Below are positions 7,149-13,146 of a DNA stretch of 13,146 nucleotides, piece by piece. The position numbers and the translations under genes are program-made. The DNA comes from JBQTJN01 sp052387095. Lineage in GTDB: Bacteria > Pseudomonadota > Alphaproteobacteria > Micavibrionales > Micavibrionaceae. The stretch spans positions 1 to 13,146 of the forward strand of contig JBQTJN010000077.1 in assembly GCA_052387095.1 (NCBI GenBank), given 5' to 3'. The notes beneath the pieces were generated by a model. The model was not told the origin of the DNA and did no database searches. It worked only from the letters and a program-made list of their open reading frames with translations. Every line of letters begins with the position of its first letter. Positions within the stretch are counted from its first letter, which is position 1.

Positions 7149-7969
7149 AACGACCTTGCCTTTAAGTGATGAAAATCCAGAGCGTTGGAGTTAAGCCAAT
7201 GCGTAATACCGGCAATTGCCGGCGCATCATAAGGCTGCTGCAATCCATCGATCAAACTGTTGCTGGCGTGCAATTCCGTTGCCCCAGCTTCCTGGCTCAC
7301 CACCCAGACACTCAGATTAAATCCAGATAGTCCCATGAGCGAAAAAACCACGATCACAACACCCATAGCGCGGCGAATGACAACAGCATGGCGCGACAAG
7401 GCCTGGACATATTTAATGAGCGTCTTGCCTGAATAACCAATAGCAAGCATAGGTAAGCTTGCGCCGATGCTGAACGCGCCAATCGTAGCGATGGTATCCA
7501 GATGGGTTTGCGATTGGATCACCTGTAAAAATGCGACAGCCAAAATAGGCCCGGCACACGGCGTCCAGACCAAGCCAATGAGGGCCCCGATTAAAAACCC
7601 GCCTCCGGGCTTGTTCGCCAATTTACCGTTGCTGGCATTTTGCGCTTTCCCGGCAATAGAGGCCGTGAGACTCGCAAACTTTTCTTCCAGCTTGGGCACA
7701 AGCATGATGATGCCGAACACCAACAGTAGGAAAAATGCTCCAAACTGAATTTGATCTTGCTGAATACCAGTCGCCGCAAGAATTTGGCGGGACACGAGAG
7801 AGAAAATCGTGAAACTGATTATAAAACCCAGAACAATCTGCAAGGGCCGCCAGCGATTGCCAGACGCCGAACTGGCGAGTATAAGTGGCAGAATCGGTAA
7901 GATGCAGGGGGAAAGCGCAAGGCCAAAACCTTCGACCAGAGCAAGAGCGGATTGTGTCAGATCGATCAT
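7145..7969 (-). CDS. dipZ: DipZ N-terminal half: CcdA-like membrane electron conduit (frameshifted at its end)
   Basis: This is the CcdA/DsbD-like membrane half of DipZ, which carries thiol electrons across the membrane. The paired membrane cysteines are Cys22 in LSPCILPILPLIL and Cys138 in WTPCAGPILA; about six hydrophobic segments fill residues 1-225. The linker (230-265) ends with APAIAGITHWLNSNALDF, the expected entry to the periplasmic redoxin domain, and the frame then runs off into HHLKARSF and stops at TGA 7147-7145. The correct continuation (SLKGKVVLIDFW) is in the -1 frame. ATG 7969-7967 has a good GGAG 7 bases upstream. The gene lies 66 bases after nrsF, same strand, suggesting it belongs to the SigF stress unit. 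A working DipZ needs both halves. Confidence 0.87.
   Translation of the reverse strand: MIDLTQSALALVEGFGLALSPCILPILPLILASSASGNRWRPLQIVLGFIISFTIFSLVSRQILAATGIQQDQIQFGAFFLLLVFGIIMLVPKLEEKFASLTASIAGKAQNASNGKLANKPGGGFLIGALIGLVWTPCAGPILAVAFLQVIQSQTHLDTIATIGAFSIGASLPMLAIGYSGKTLIKYVQALSRHAVVIRRAMGVVIVVFSLMGLSGFNLSVWVVSQEAGATELHASNSLIDGLQQPYDAPAIAGITHWLNSNALDFHHLKARSF
7160..7175 (-). other. Frameshift point within dipZ
   Basis: The plus strand has AAAA at 7172-7175; five A residues would restore LDFSSLKGKVVLIDFW. Five bases downstream on the coding strand, C TTA AAG (7166-7160) could in principle allow a -1 slip, giving the same downstream frame with HH in place of SS. Confidence 0.8.
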
Positions 7970-8035
7970 AGGTTAACTCCGTAAGTATATGTCCGAGATG
8001 ATTACGGAAGGTTCATAATAAAGGTTAAGCCCAGC

Positions 8036-8665
8036 CTACCATTTTATGAACCTGGGCACCAGAAAGCGCGTCACCATTGAGATGGCCAAAACGGGTAGCC
8101 CATATGAAATAGTGATGAAAGTCGGGCTATCAATCGGGCAATGAATTGAATACCCGAGCGCGCCGGCTGCGGCAGCTGCAAATCCAATGGCCATGCCTGT
8201 TTTTCTGAAATCAACAGGCGCGTAAAAGCGCATAATCCATGTCAGAAATATTGAACCCGTAACGCCATAAAAACTCACAGTCTTTAGGCAAACCGGGAAG
8301 TTGGGCAACGAAAACAAGGCCATAATTTCCTGCGGCGCATGTGTCATCCATTCATAGCCCAGCGAAGCTCCCAACAGCACAGGAGCAATCCATGGAAGGA
8401 ATTTTAAGCGAGAATCTTTTGAAATTGGCTTCGCAACATTCTGCAGCAACCAGACCGATACAAGCAAAATAGACAACAAAAGAACGGTCTTGTGCAACGC
8501 CGTCAGATCAGCGGCAACACTGGAAAGATCGGGTCTCAAACCAAGCATGGAAGCCGTGAGCGCCATATTCACCATCAGAACAAGAGTAACCGCCACCTTA
8601 AGTGGCAACGGCACTTTCGAGCAGGGTGATTGCGACAATATTTCAATCAATTCATCTGTTTGCAT
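8036..8665 (-). CDS. nrsF: NrsF-type (DUF1109) membrane anti-sigma factor
   Basis: NrsF proteins are inner-membrane anti-sigma factors that hold a SigF-type ECF sigma factor inactive until stress alters two conserved cysteines. This 209-residue protein has a short cytoplasmic N-terminus (about 1-20), which in the family contacts sigma, then about six membrane segments. The two expected cysteines are present: Cys126 in LPNFPVCLKT and Cys176 in YSIHCPIDSPTF, the latter being the family hallmark. It starts 2 bases after the sigma stop codon, so the two are translationally linked; GAAGG about 10 bases upstream may act as Shine-Dalgarno. In Caulobacter the homologous pair responds to chromate, cadmium and oxidants. 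The inducing signal here is not visible in the sequence. Confidence 0.88.
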   Translation of the reverse strand: MQTDELIEILSQSPCSKVPLPLKVAVTLVLMVNMALTASMLGLRPDLSSVAADLTALHKTVLLLSILLVSVWLLQNVAKPISKDSRLKFLPWIAPVLLGASLGYEWMTHAPQEIMALFSLPNFPVCLKTVSFYGVTGSIFLTWIMRFYAPVDFRKTGMAIGFAAAAAGALGYSIHCPIDSPTFITISYGLPVLAISMVTRFLVPRFIKW

Positions 8666-8667
8666 AT

Positions 8668-9240
8668 CTATGCTGCCTTCTCGCTGGCGATCAAAGCAGA
8701 AAGCTTCCGCAGTCCGCGATGAACGATCACTTTAATATTACTTTCGCTCATTTGATGTTTAATCGCCAGTTCCTGTACTGACGCTCCTTCAACCTTGAGC
8801 GCATATATAACCTCAGCGGCAGGCGGCTTCAAACTGCCGAGCAATTTATAAAGATCATGGCGCACTGCTTGGATTTCCGGGTTTTCAGTATCAGAAATTT
8901 CCCAATAATCCTGCGCATCCGTCGAAACTGTTTTGACCTTATTCCGGCGGAAGGCATCGATAATCTTATGCTTCATGACTGCCCGCACCCACGCCACAAA
9001 AGATAAATTTTCGTCATAGGTATGAAGCTTCAGGTGAACCGCGAGTAAAACTTCCTGTGTGATGTCCTCGGTCATGCCGACCTGACCGTAGCGCGCCAAA
9101 AAAGCTGCACTATTCCTGCGGACAAAGGGAGCTAGTGTTTGCCACAAATTCCTATAACTGGCTTTATTACTTTCGCGCGTTTCCATGACAAGCTTCCGCA
9201 GGACTCGATCCAAATCGTTTGTAGTGTTGGTCTCTGTCAT
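8668..9240 (-). CDS. sigF: ECF RNA polymerase sigma factor, SigF type
   Basis: A 190-residue ECF sigma factor with region 2 at about residues 25-100 (EDITQEVLLAVHLKLHTYDENLSFVAWVRAVMKHKIIDAFRR across positions 58-99, quoted here as EDITQEVLLAVHLK and HKIIDAFRR) and region 4 at about 125-185 (helix-turn-helix ASVQELAIKHQMSESNIKV). Its partner nrsF follows after 2 bases, which identifies the subgroup. Two starts are possible. ATG 9240 gives the full length but has no Shine-Dalgarno, and a SigF-like promoter box ends 3 bases before it. ATG 9186 (Met19) has GGAAG 6 bases upstream and would give 172 residues. It probably directs transcription of its own operon and of oxidant-repair genes such as msrA and dipZ, inferred from family and gene order. 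Confidence 0.88.
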   Translation of the reverse strand: MTETNTTNDLDRVLRKLVMETRESNKASYRNLWQTLAPFVRRNSAAFLARYGQVGMTEDITQEVLLAVHLKLHTYDENLSFVAWVRAVMKHKIIDAFRRNKVKTVSTDAQDYWEISDTENPEIQAVRHDLYKLLGSLKPPAAEVIYALKVEGASVQELAIKHQMSESNIKVIVHRGLRKLSALIASEKAA

Positions 9241-9243
9241 GAT

Positions 9244-9269
9244 TACGAATAACGGCCTTGAAAGGTTAC
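9244..9269 (-). promoter_or_regulatory. Candidate SigF-dependent autoregulatory promoter
   Basis: On the minus strand, GTAACC (9269-9264) is followed by exactly 16 bases and then CGTA (9247-9244). SigF-type promoters in Caulobacter are described as GTAACC-N16-CGAA, so one -10 base differs. The box ends 3 bases before ATG 9240, so transcription would begin at or inside the annotated start, favouring Met19 (9186) as the real start. Confidence 0.5.
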
Positions 9270-9344
9270 AAAGCTTTACAGCTTTTGTTCAATTGCCCAT
9301 CAAGGGTAACAGAAGATCGGGTGAGCTTCTACACGCAAAAAGTC

Positions 9345-9650
9345 CTATTTTTCAACGTATAGATCAGGGAATTCTTTCTTAAGATTGCTCACCTTAGGCG
9401 CATCATTGAACATGATGTAGGGATCATAAGGATGCAGCGTAGCATAATTTTGATGATGCTCTTCCGCCGGGTAAAACGCCTGTAATGGTTCAAGTTTCGT
9501 TACGATAGGCTTTGAAAAAATCTTCGTTTCATTCAATTGGCCAATGTAATTGTTTGCGATTTTCCCCTGCTTTAGTGTCGAAGTGAAAATTTCTGAACGG
9601 TATTGCGTGCCCGTATCCGGTCCTTGGCGGTTCAGCTCTGTCGGATCATG
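9345..9650 (-). pseudogene. msrA: Peptide methionine sulfoxide reductase MsrA, 5'-truncated
   Basis: The open frame encodes the last 101 residues of MsrA, which reduces S-methionine sulfoxide in oxidised proteins. It begins HDPTELNRQGPDTGTQYRS, a conserved block usually about 80-100 residues into the protein, continues through IFSKPIVTKLEPLQAFYPAEEHHQ, and ends PKVSNLKKEFPDLYVEK before TAG. The N-terminal part with the catalytic GCFW motif is missing: upstream of 9650 the sequence turns abruptly into greB on the other strand. TTG 9536 is a possible start for a still shorter product but unlikely to be used. The fragment cannot be a working reductase. It lies on the same strand as the sigma factor, 104 bases upstream. 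MsrA is a plausible SigF target, but its promoter region is gone. Confidence 0.85.
9642..9650. other. Breakpoint joining truncated msrA and truncated greB
   Basis: Minus-strand MsrA homology ends and plus-strand GreB homology begins within these bases, head to head. Both genes lack their 5' ends. Base composition changes sharply as well: 20 of 60 bases are G or C at 9481-9540, against 40 of 60 at 9781-9840. Confidence 0.75.
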
Positions 9651-10064
9651 CGCAAGGACGGGCCGGAAGTGGTGGAGATTGTTTCCTGGGTAGCCGGCAA
9701 TGGTGACCGTTCGGAAAACGGGGATTACATTTATAATAAAAAACGCCTACGCGAGATTAACCGCCGTATCCGCTCCCTGGCGAAGAGGCTGGAGGATGCC
9801 GAAGTGGTGGACCCGAAGCAGCAGCAGGGGCTGGAGCAGGTGTTTTTCGGTGCGACCGTTACATATATACGCGAAGATGGAGAGAAGCTGACTGTGACGC
9901 TGGTGGGTGTTGATGAAGCCGACCTCGCCGCTTGCAAGATCAACTGGCTTTCCCCTGTCGCCAAGACATTGTTGAAATCACGTGTTGGGGATGAGATCGA
10001 GGTGCGAACGGAAACGGGCCGTGAAATGATAGAATTATTATCGATCGCCTATCCTATAAATTAA
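9648..10064 (+). pseudogene. greB: Transcript cleavage factor GreB, 5'-truncated
   Basis: GreB enters the secondary channel of stalled RNA polymerase and stimulates cleavage of backtracked RNA. The visible 138 codons give most of the N-terminal coiled coil, including the tip GNGDRSENGDY with the acidic residues Asp20 and Glu23 that aid metal binding, the heptad-like KKRLREINRRIRSLAKRLED, and the C-terminal FKBP-like domain (about 65-135, FFGATVTY to IELLSIAYP). The family has roughly 158 residues and starts with a YITPEGYxxL-type segment; that first ~20 residues are absent, and the bases left of 9645 read as msrA on the other strand. An ATG at 9648 happens to be in frame, but has no Shine-Dalgarno or promoter. 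The stop shares the palindrome TTAA with the stop of the convergent ABC-F gene. Confidence 0.82.
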
Positions 10065-11686
10065 GAATTTTTACCTGATTTGGCTTTTTTGTCTTCCTTG
10101 CGTTCCTTGCGGCGTGCCCGGATGATGAATTCTCGGTAATCTTCAAGATCTCCATCGAAATCCTTGCACGCGCCATCTTTAATCAGCCAGAGGCGATCGG
10201 CCACGCGCTCGACCATGTTGGGATCGTGGCTGACGATGACAATTGCGCCCTGGTAGGCATTGAGCGCCTGAACCAACGCTTCGCGGGCGTCAATATCGAG
10301 GTGGTTGGTCGGCTCATCAAGCAATAACAGGTGCGGCGCATCGAAGCTCATGAAAGCGAAGAGCAGGCGCGCTTTTTCGCCGCCGCTCAAGGCGCTGATT
10401 TTATTATCGGCGAGTTCGCGGGAAAATCCGAAAGCGCCGAGTTTGGCGCGCACGACAGGTTCTTTCACATCCGGGTTCTTACAGTGGAAGAGTTTGAACA
10501 TTTCCTGGTAGGGTGTGGAATTAACATCCAACTCTTCGGTCTGGTGCTGCGAGAAATAGCCGATGCGGAGCTTGGTCGATCGGAACACATCGCCCTTCAT
10601 AATGCCGAGACGATCGGCCACTAGTTTCATCAGGGTTGATTTACCTTCACCATTGGCGCCAAGCAGGGCGATGCGGTCATCACGGTCGATATTCTTGTGA
10701 ACGCGCTTCAGAATCGGTGTGCCTTCGGTATATCCAATATCTGCGTGGTTGATTGAGAGCATGGGCGAGGGAATTTTATCCGGGTTTGGAAAAATAAATC
10801 GCACCGCTCGCTCCGCAATCACGGCGTCGACGATATCCATGCGCTCCAGCGCTTTAACGCGGCTCTGTGCCTGGCGCGCCTTGCTGGCTTGCGCTTTGAA
10901 ACGGTCGACGAAGGCCTGCATGTGGGCGCGCTGTGCTTCCTGTTTTTCGTGCATTTTCTGTTGCAGACCCAGCTTCAAAGCGCGCTCACGCTCAAACGTG
11001 TCGTAGTTCCCGGTATATAGAGTGAGCTGCTTTTTATCGACGTGAATGACATGGTCTATACATTTATTGAGCAATTCCCGGTCATGAGAAATGATCAGCA
11101 AAGTATGTTTATAGGCAAGCAGATAGGTTTCCAGCCACATAATCGCTTCAAGATCGAGGTGGTTGGTGGGTTCGTCCAACAGCAGGATTTCCGGTTCAAC
11201 AAAAAGAGCTGCCGCGAGCGCCACCCGCATGCGCCAGCCTCCGCTGAAGGATGAAAAAGGCTCTGTCAGCTGGTGCTCCTTGAAGCCAAGGCCGGTCAGC
11301 AGCATGGCAGCCTTGGACGGGGCGCTGTAGGCATCTATATCGCTAAGGCGCTGATAGATCTCGGCGATTTTATGACCGTTGGTTTCCGTTTCCGAGTCGC
11401 GCCAGAGCTGCGCCATTTCCTCATTGGCAGCAAGGACGATCTCGATCAGCGGTGTGTCGGTCTCTGGAATGTCTTGGCGGACCATGCCAAGTCTGTGTTT
11501 TACGGTCATGCTGATCTTGCCGCCATCGGCGTGGAGCTCGCCAGCAATCAGCTTGAAAAGGGTGGATTTTCCCGCACCATTCTGGCCGACCACGCCGACG
11601 CGCCAGCCATCCATCACGTTGATGTTGGCGTTCTCGATGATCGTGCGGGGACCTATTTTATAGGTCAGGTTGGAAACGTTCAGCAT
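10061..11686 (-). CDS. ABC-F family ATPase (ribosome-associated, YheS/Uup-like)
   Basis: ABC-F proteins are soluble twin-ATPase factors that bind the ribosomal E site and help stalled or faulty translation complexes. This 541-residue protein has no membrane segment. Domain 1 has Walker A GQNGAGKST (34-42), signature FSGGWRMRVALAA (148-160) and Walker B LLLDEPTNHLD (168-178). A charged linker at about 230-300, rich in Lys, Arg, Gln and Glu, matches the P-site tRNA interaction region. Domain 2 has GANGEGKST (343-351), LSGGEKARLLF (433-443) and LLLDEPTNHLD (454-464). The tail is short and basic (RARRKERKEDKKAKSGKNS). The order and short tail fit the YheS-like branch better than Uup, which has a longer C-terminal coiled coil, but this is not certain. 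The ATG at 11686 has only a weak Shine-Dalgarno sequence. Confidence 0.92.
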   Translation of the reverse strand: MLNVSNLTYKIGPRTIIENANINVMDGWRVGVVGQNGAGKSTLFKLIAGELHADGGKISMTVKHRLGMVRQDIPETDTPLIEIVLAANEEMAQLWRDSETETNGHKIAEIYQRLSDIDAYSAPSKAAMLLTGLGFKEHQLTEPFSSFSGGWRMRVALAAALFVEPEILLLDEPTNHLDLEAIMWLETYLLAYKHTLLIISHDRELLNKCIDHVIHVDKKQLTLYTGNYDTFERERALKLGLQQKMHEKQEAQRAHMQAFVDRFKAQASKARQAQSRVKALERMDIVDAVIAERAVRFIFPNPDKIPSPMLSINHADIGYTEGTPILKRVHKNIDRDDRIALLGANGEGKSTLMKLVADRLGIMKGDVFRSTKLRIGYFSQHQTEELDVNSTPYQEMFKLFHCKNPDVKEPVVRAKLGAFGFSRELADNKISALSGGEKARLLFAFMSFDAPHLLLLDEPTNHLDIDAREALVQALNAYQGAIVIVSHDPNMVERVADRLWLIKDGACKDFDGDLEDYREFIIRARRKERKEDKKAKSGKNS

Positions 11687-11786
11687 GGGCTCACAATTGT
11701 TAGTCCGGAGCTTATGGCATGAAACGCGGGTGAAAAGGAAGGTTTAATCGGTTTAAAACCCCACTTTATTGTCTTATGCTGGGCTT

Positions 11787-12968
11787 ATGAGTTCCGATTA
11801 CGACGTCATTATTATAGGGGCCGGGGCGGCCGGCATGATGTGCGCCATCGAGGCGGGCAAGAGAGGGCGGCGTGTCCGGTTGATCGATCATTCCAGCAAG
11901 ATCGCCGAGAAAATCCGGATTTCCGGCGGCGGGCGCTGTAATTTCACGAATATTCATACAAAACCGGCGAATTTTCTATCCCAGAACCCGCATTTTTGCA
12001 AGTCGGCGCTGAGCCGATATACACCGGCACACTTCATCGCGCTGGTGGAGAAACACAATATTACCTGGCATGAGAAAAAGCTGGGGCAGTTGTTCTGCGA
12101 TGAATCTTCGCAGCAGATCATCAATATGTTGCTGAAGGAATGTGACGATGCTGGTGTTGAGCTCAGTATGGAGACGAGTGTTTCAGATGTTAGTTTTGTG
12201 AATAGAAATTATAAAGTTCAAACAAATCGTGGCGGGTTTTCGGGGCAATCGTTGGTGATTGCGACAGGCGGGCTTTCGATTCCGAAAATCGGGGCCACGG
12301 GCTTTGGATATGATATTGCGCGGCAATTCGGGCTTGAGATTGTGCCGACGCGGGCGGGCCTGGTGCCGCTGACCTTTGAAAACGCACTGCTGGCGCGCTG
12401 CAAAGACCTGACCGGCATTTCTATCGAAGCGGATGTGCACCATGAAAAAACGGTTTTCTCCGAAGGATTTTTGTTCACGCACCGCGGGCTCAGCGGCCCG
12501 TCGATCCTGCAGGTTTCGTCGTATTGGCGGGAAGGCGACGAGATTGCCGTTAACCTGGCGCCTGATGAAGATGTTTTACGAGGACTTAAAAATCAAAGGC
12601 AAACGAACGGTAAGCAGGAAATCCAGACCGTTTTATCGCAGATTCTGCCGAAACGGCTGGCGCAAAGCATTTGCGACGATTTGAATATTCACGGCCGGTT
12701 GGCGGATATGCCGGATAAAAACCTCGCGGCGCTGGCGATTTCGATGAATGAGTGGCGTGTGAAGCCTGCCGGAAGCGAGGGTTACCGTACAGCAGAAGTA
12801 ACACTGGGCGGTGTCGATACGAATGAGCTTTCTTCCAAAACTATGGAAGCCGTTAAGCAACCGGGACTTTATTTTATAGGAGAGGTGGTTGACGTCACCG
12901 GTCACCTCGGCGGATTCAATTTTCAGTGGGCATGGGCTTCAGGATTTTCCGCCGGGCAGGCCGCCTGA
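11787..12968 (+). CDS. HI0933/YhiN-family FAD-dependent oxidoreductase
   Basis: A flavoprotein of the HI0933 (YhiN, often annotated BaiN-like) family; its physiological substrate is not established. The N-terminus carries the dinucleotide-binding GAGAAG (11-16) in a classic Rossmann fold, followed by the family signature ISGGGRCNFTN at about residue 50. The middle holds GLSIPKIGATGFGYDIAR and FTHRGLSGPSILQ, and the C-terminus ends with GEVVDVTGHLGGFNFQWAWASGFSAGQAA, which closes the FAD site. I placed the start at ATG 11787 because MSSDYDVIIIGAG is the normal family N-terminus; the frame is open to a TTG at 11769, which would add six residues with no homology. At 393 residues it has the usual length. 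It diverges from the ABC-F gene across about 100 bases with no clear promoter. Confidence 0.9.
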   Translation: MSSDYDVIIIGAGAAGMMCAIEAGKRGRRVRLIDHSSKIAEKIRISGGGRCNFTNIHTKPANFLSQNPHFCKSALSRYTPAHFIALVEKHNITWHEKKLGQLFCDESSQQIINMLLKECDDAGVELSMETSVSDVSFVNRNYKVQTNRGGFSGQSLVIATGGLSIPKIGATGFGYDIARQFGLEIVPTRAGLVPLTFENALLARCKDLTGISIEADVHHEKTVFSEGFLFTHRGLSGPSILQVSSYWREGDEIAVNLAPDEDVLRGLKNQRQTNGKQEIQTVLSQILPKRLAQSICDDLNIHGRLADMPDKNLAALAISMNEWRVKPAGSEGYRTAEVTLGGVDTNELSSKTMEAVKQPGLYFIGEVVDVTGHLGGFNFQWAWASGFSAGQAA

Positions 12969-13146
12969 GCGCATGGACTGTTTATATTCTAAAATGCCGC
13001 GACGGAACCCTTTATACGGGCATTACGAACAACTTGAAGGCGCGGCTGATCAGGCATGAAAGCGGAACGGGGGCCAAATATCTGCGCGGACGTATGCCGT
13101 TCGAGGTTGTTCATGCTGAAATTTATGAAACAAGGAGCGCGGTGCT
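12932..13146 (+). CDS. GIY-YIG nuclease domain protein (UPF0213 type), 3' end outside window
   Basis: The frame starting WTVYILKCRDGTLYTGITNN (W codon 12974) matches small single-domain GIY-YIG proteins: VYIL stands for GIY, YTGIT for YIG, then the conserved arginine in LKARLIRH and the AKYLRGRMPFEVVHAE stretch typical of the UPF0213 group. The biological role of this group is poorly known; the fold is that of DNA-cleaving endonucleases. The only ATG in frame is at 12932, inside the preceding flavoprotein gene, giving a 36-base overlap and about 14 extra residues. A CTG at 12965 that overlaps the upstream TGA would give a more usual N-terminus (SAWTVYIL). The start is therefore uncertain. The overlap suggests coupling to the flavoprotein gene. 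The catalytic glutamate region lies beyond the window. Confidence 0.82.
   Translation, partial: MGFRIFRRAGRLSAWTVYILKCRDGTLYTGITNNLKARLIRHESGTGAKYLRGRMPFEVVHAEIYETRSAV

Noticed and set aside
9603..9647. The 15 codons upstream of ATG 9648 as the genuine N-terminus of GreB, starting at TTG 9603.
   Set aside because: Those bases read as conserved MsrA (HDPTELNRQGPDTG) on the minus strand and do not resemble the GreB N-terminus.
11273..11722. A 149-codon plus-strand frame opposite the 5' part of the ABC-F gene.
   Set aside because: It is antisense to conserved ATPase motifs and shows no family features.
11752..11780. A promoter for the HI0933-type gene with TATGCT at 11775-11780.
   Set aside because: No convincing -35 box at proper spacing, and it would put the transcript start on the start codon.

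Overview
The window reads as chromosomal DNA from an alphaproteobacterium. The best evidence is an ECF sigma factor of the SigF type followed directly by its NrsF (DUF1109) membrane anti-sigma factor, a pairing known mainly from Alphaproteobacteria and relatives. The other genes fit this assignment but do not fix a genus. Coding density is high, Shine-Dalgarno sequences are often weak, and no RNA genes, CRISPR arrays or transposases were found.

Layout. Positions 1-2979 (+) hold the 3' part of a methylmalonate-semialdehyde dehydrogenase gene (mmsA type), then a complete CcsA/ResC-type cytochrome c assembly protein. Positions 3041-5986 (+) hold a good housekeeping promoter, a SAM-dependent methyltransferase, an asparagine-synthetase-type amidotransferase split by an in-frame TAG, and a rho-independent terminator. 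Positions 5930-9650 (-) form an AT-richer block, read from high to low coordinates: a 5'-truncated msrA, the sigma factor, nrsF, a dipZ gene split by a one-base frameshift, and a DUF4345 membrane protein gene also split by a one-base frameshift. Positions 9648-10064 (+) hold a greB lacking its first ~20 codons. Then come an ABC-F ATPase (-), an HI0933-type flavoprotein (+) and the start of a GIY-YIG protein gene (+).

How the genes may work together. The minus-strand block looks like one envelope stress module: NrsF senses the stress through two conserved cysteines, SigF is released, and the likely targets are a methionine sulfoxide reductase (MsrA) and a membrane thiol-reductant conduit (DipZ). 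A SigF-like promoter (GTAACC-N16-CGTA) lies directly before the sigma gene. This function is inferred from families and gene order.

The main oddity is how much of the window is broken. There are two one-base frameshifts, both explained by one missing base in a short homopolymer; one in-frame stop; and a head-to-head junction at about 9642-9650 where msrA and greB are both cut at their 5' ends. Either the assembly has residual errors and a mis-join here, or the region is really decaying. Raw reads would decide. Every functional statement for the broken genes depends on that.
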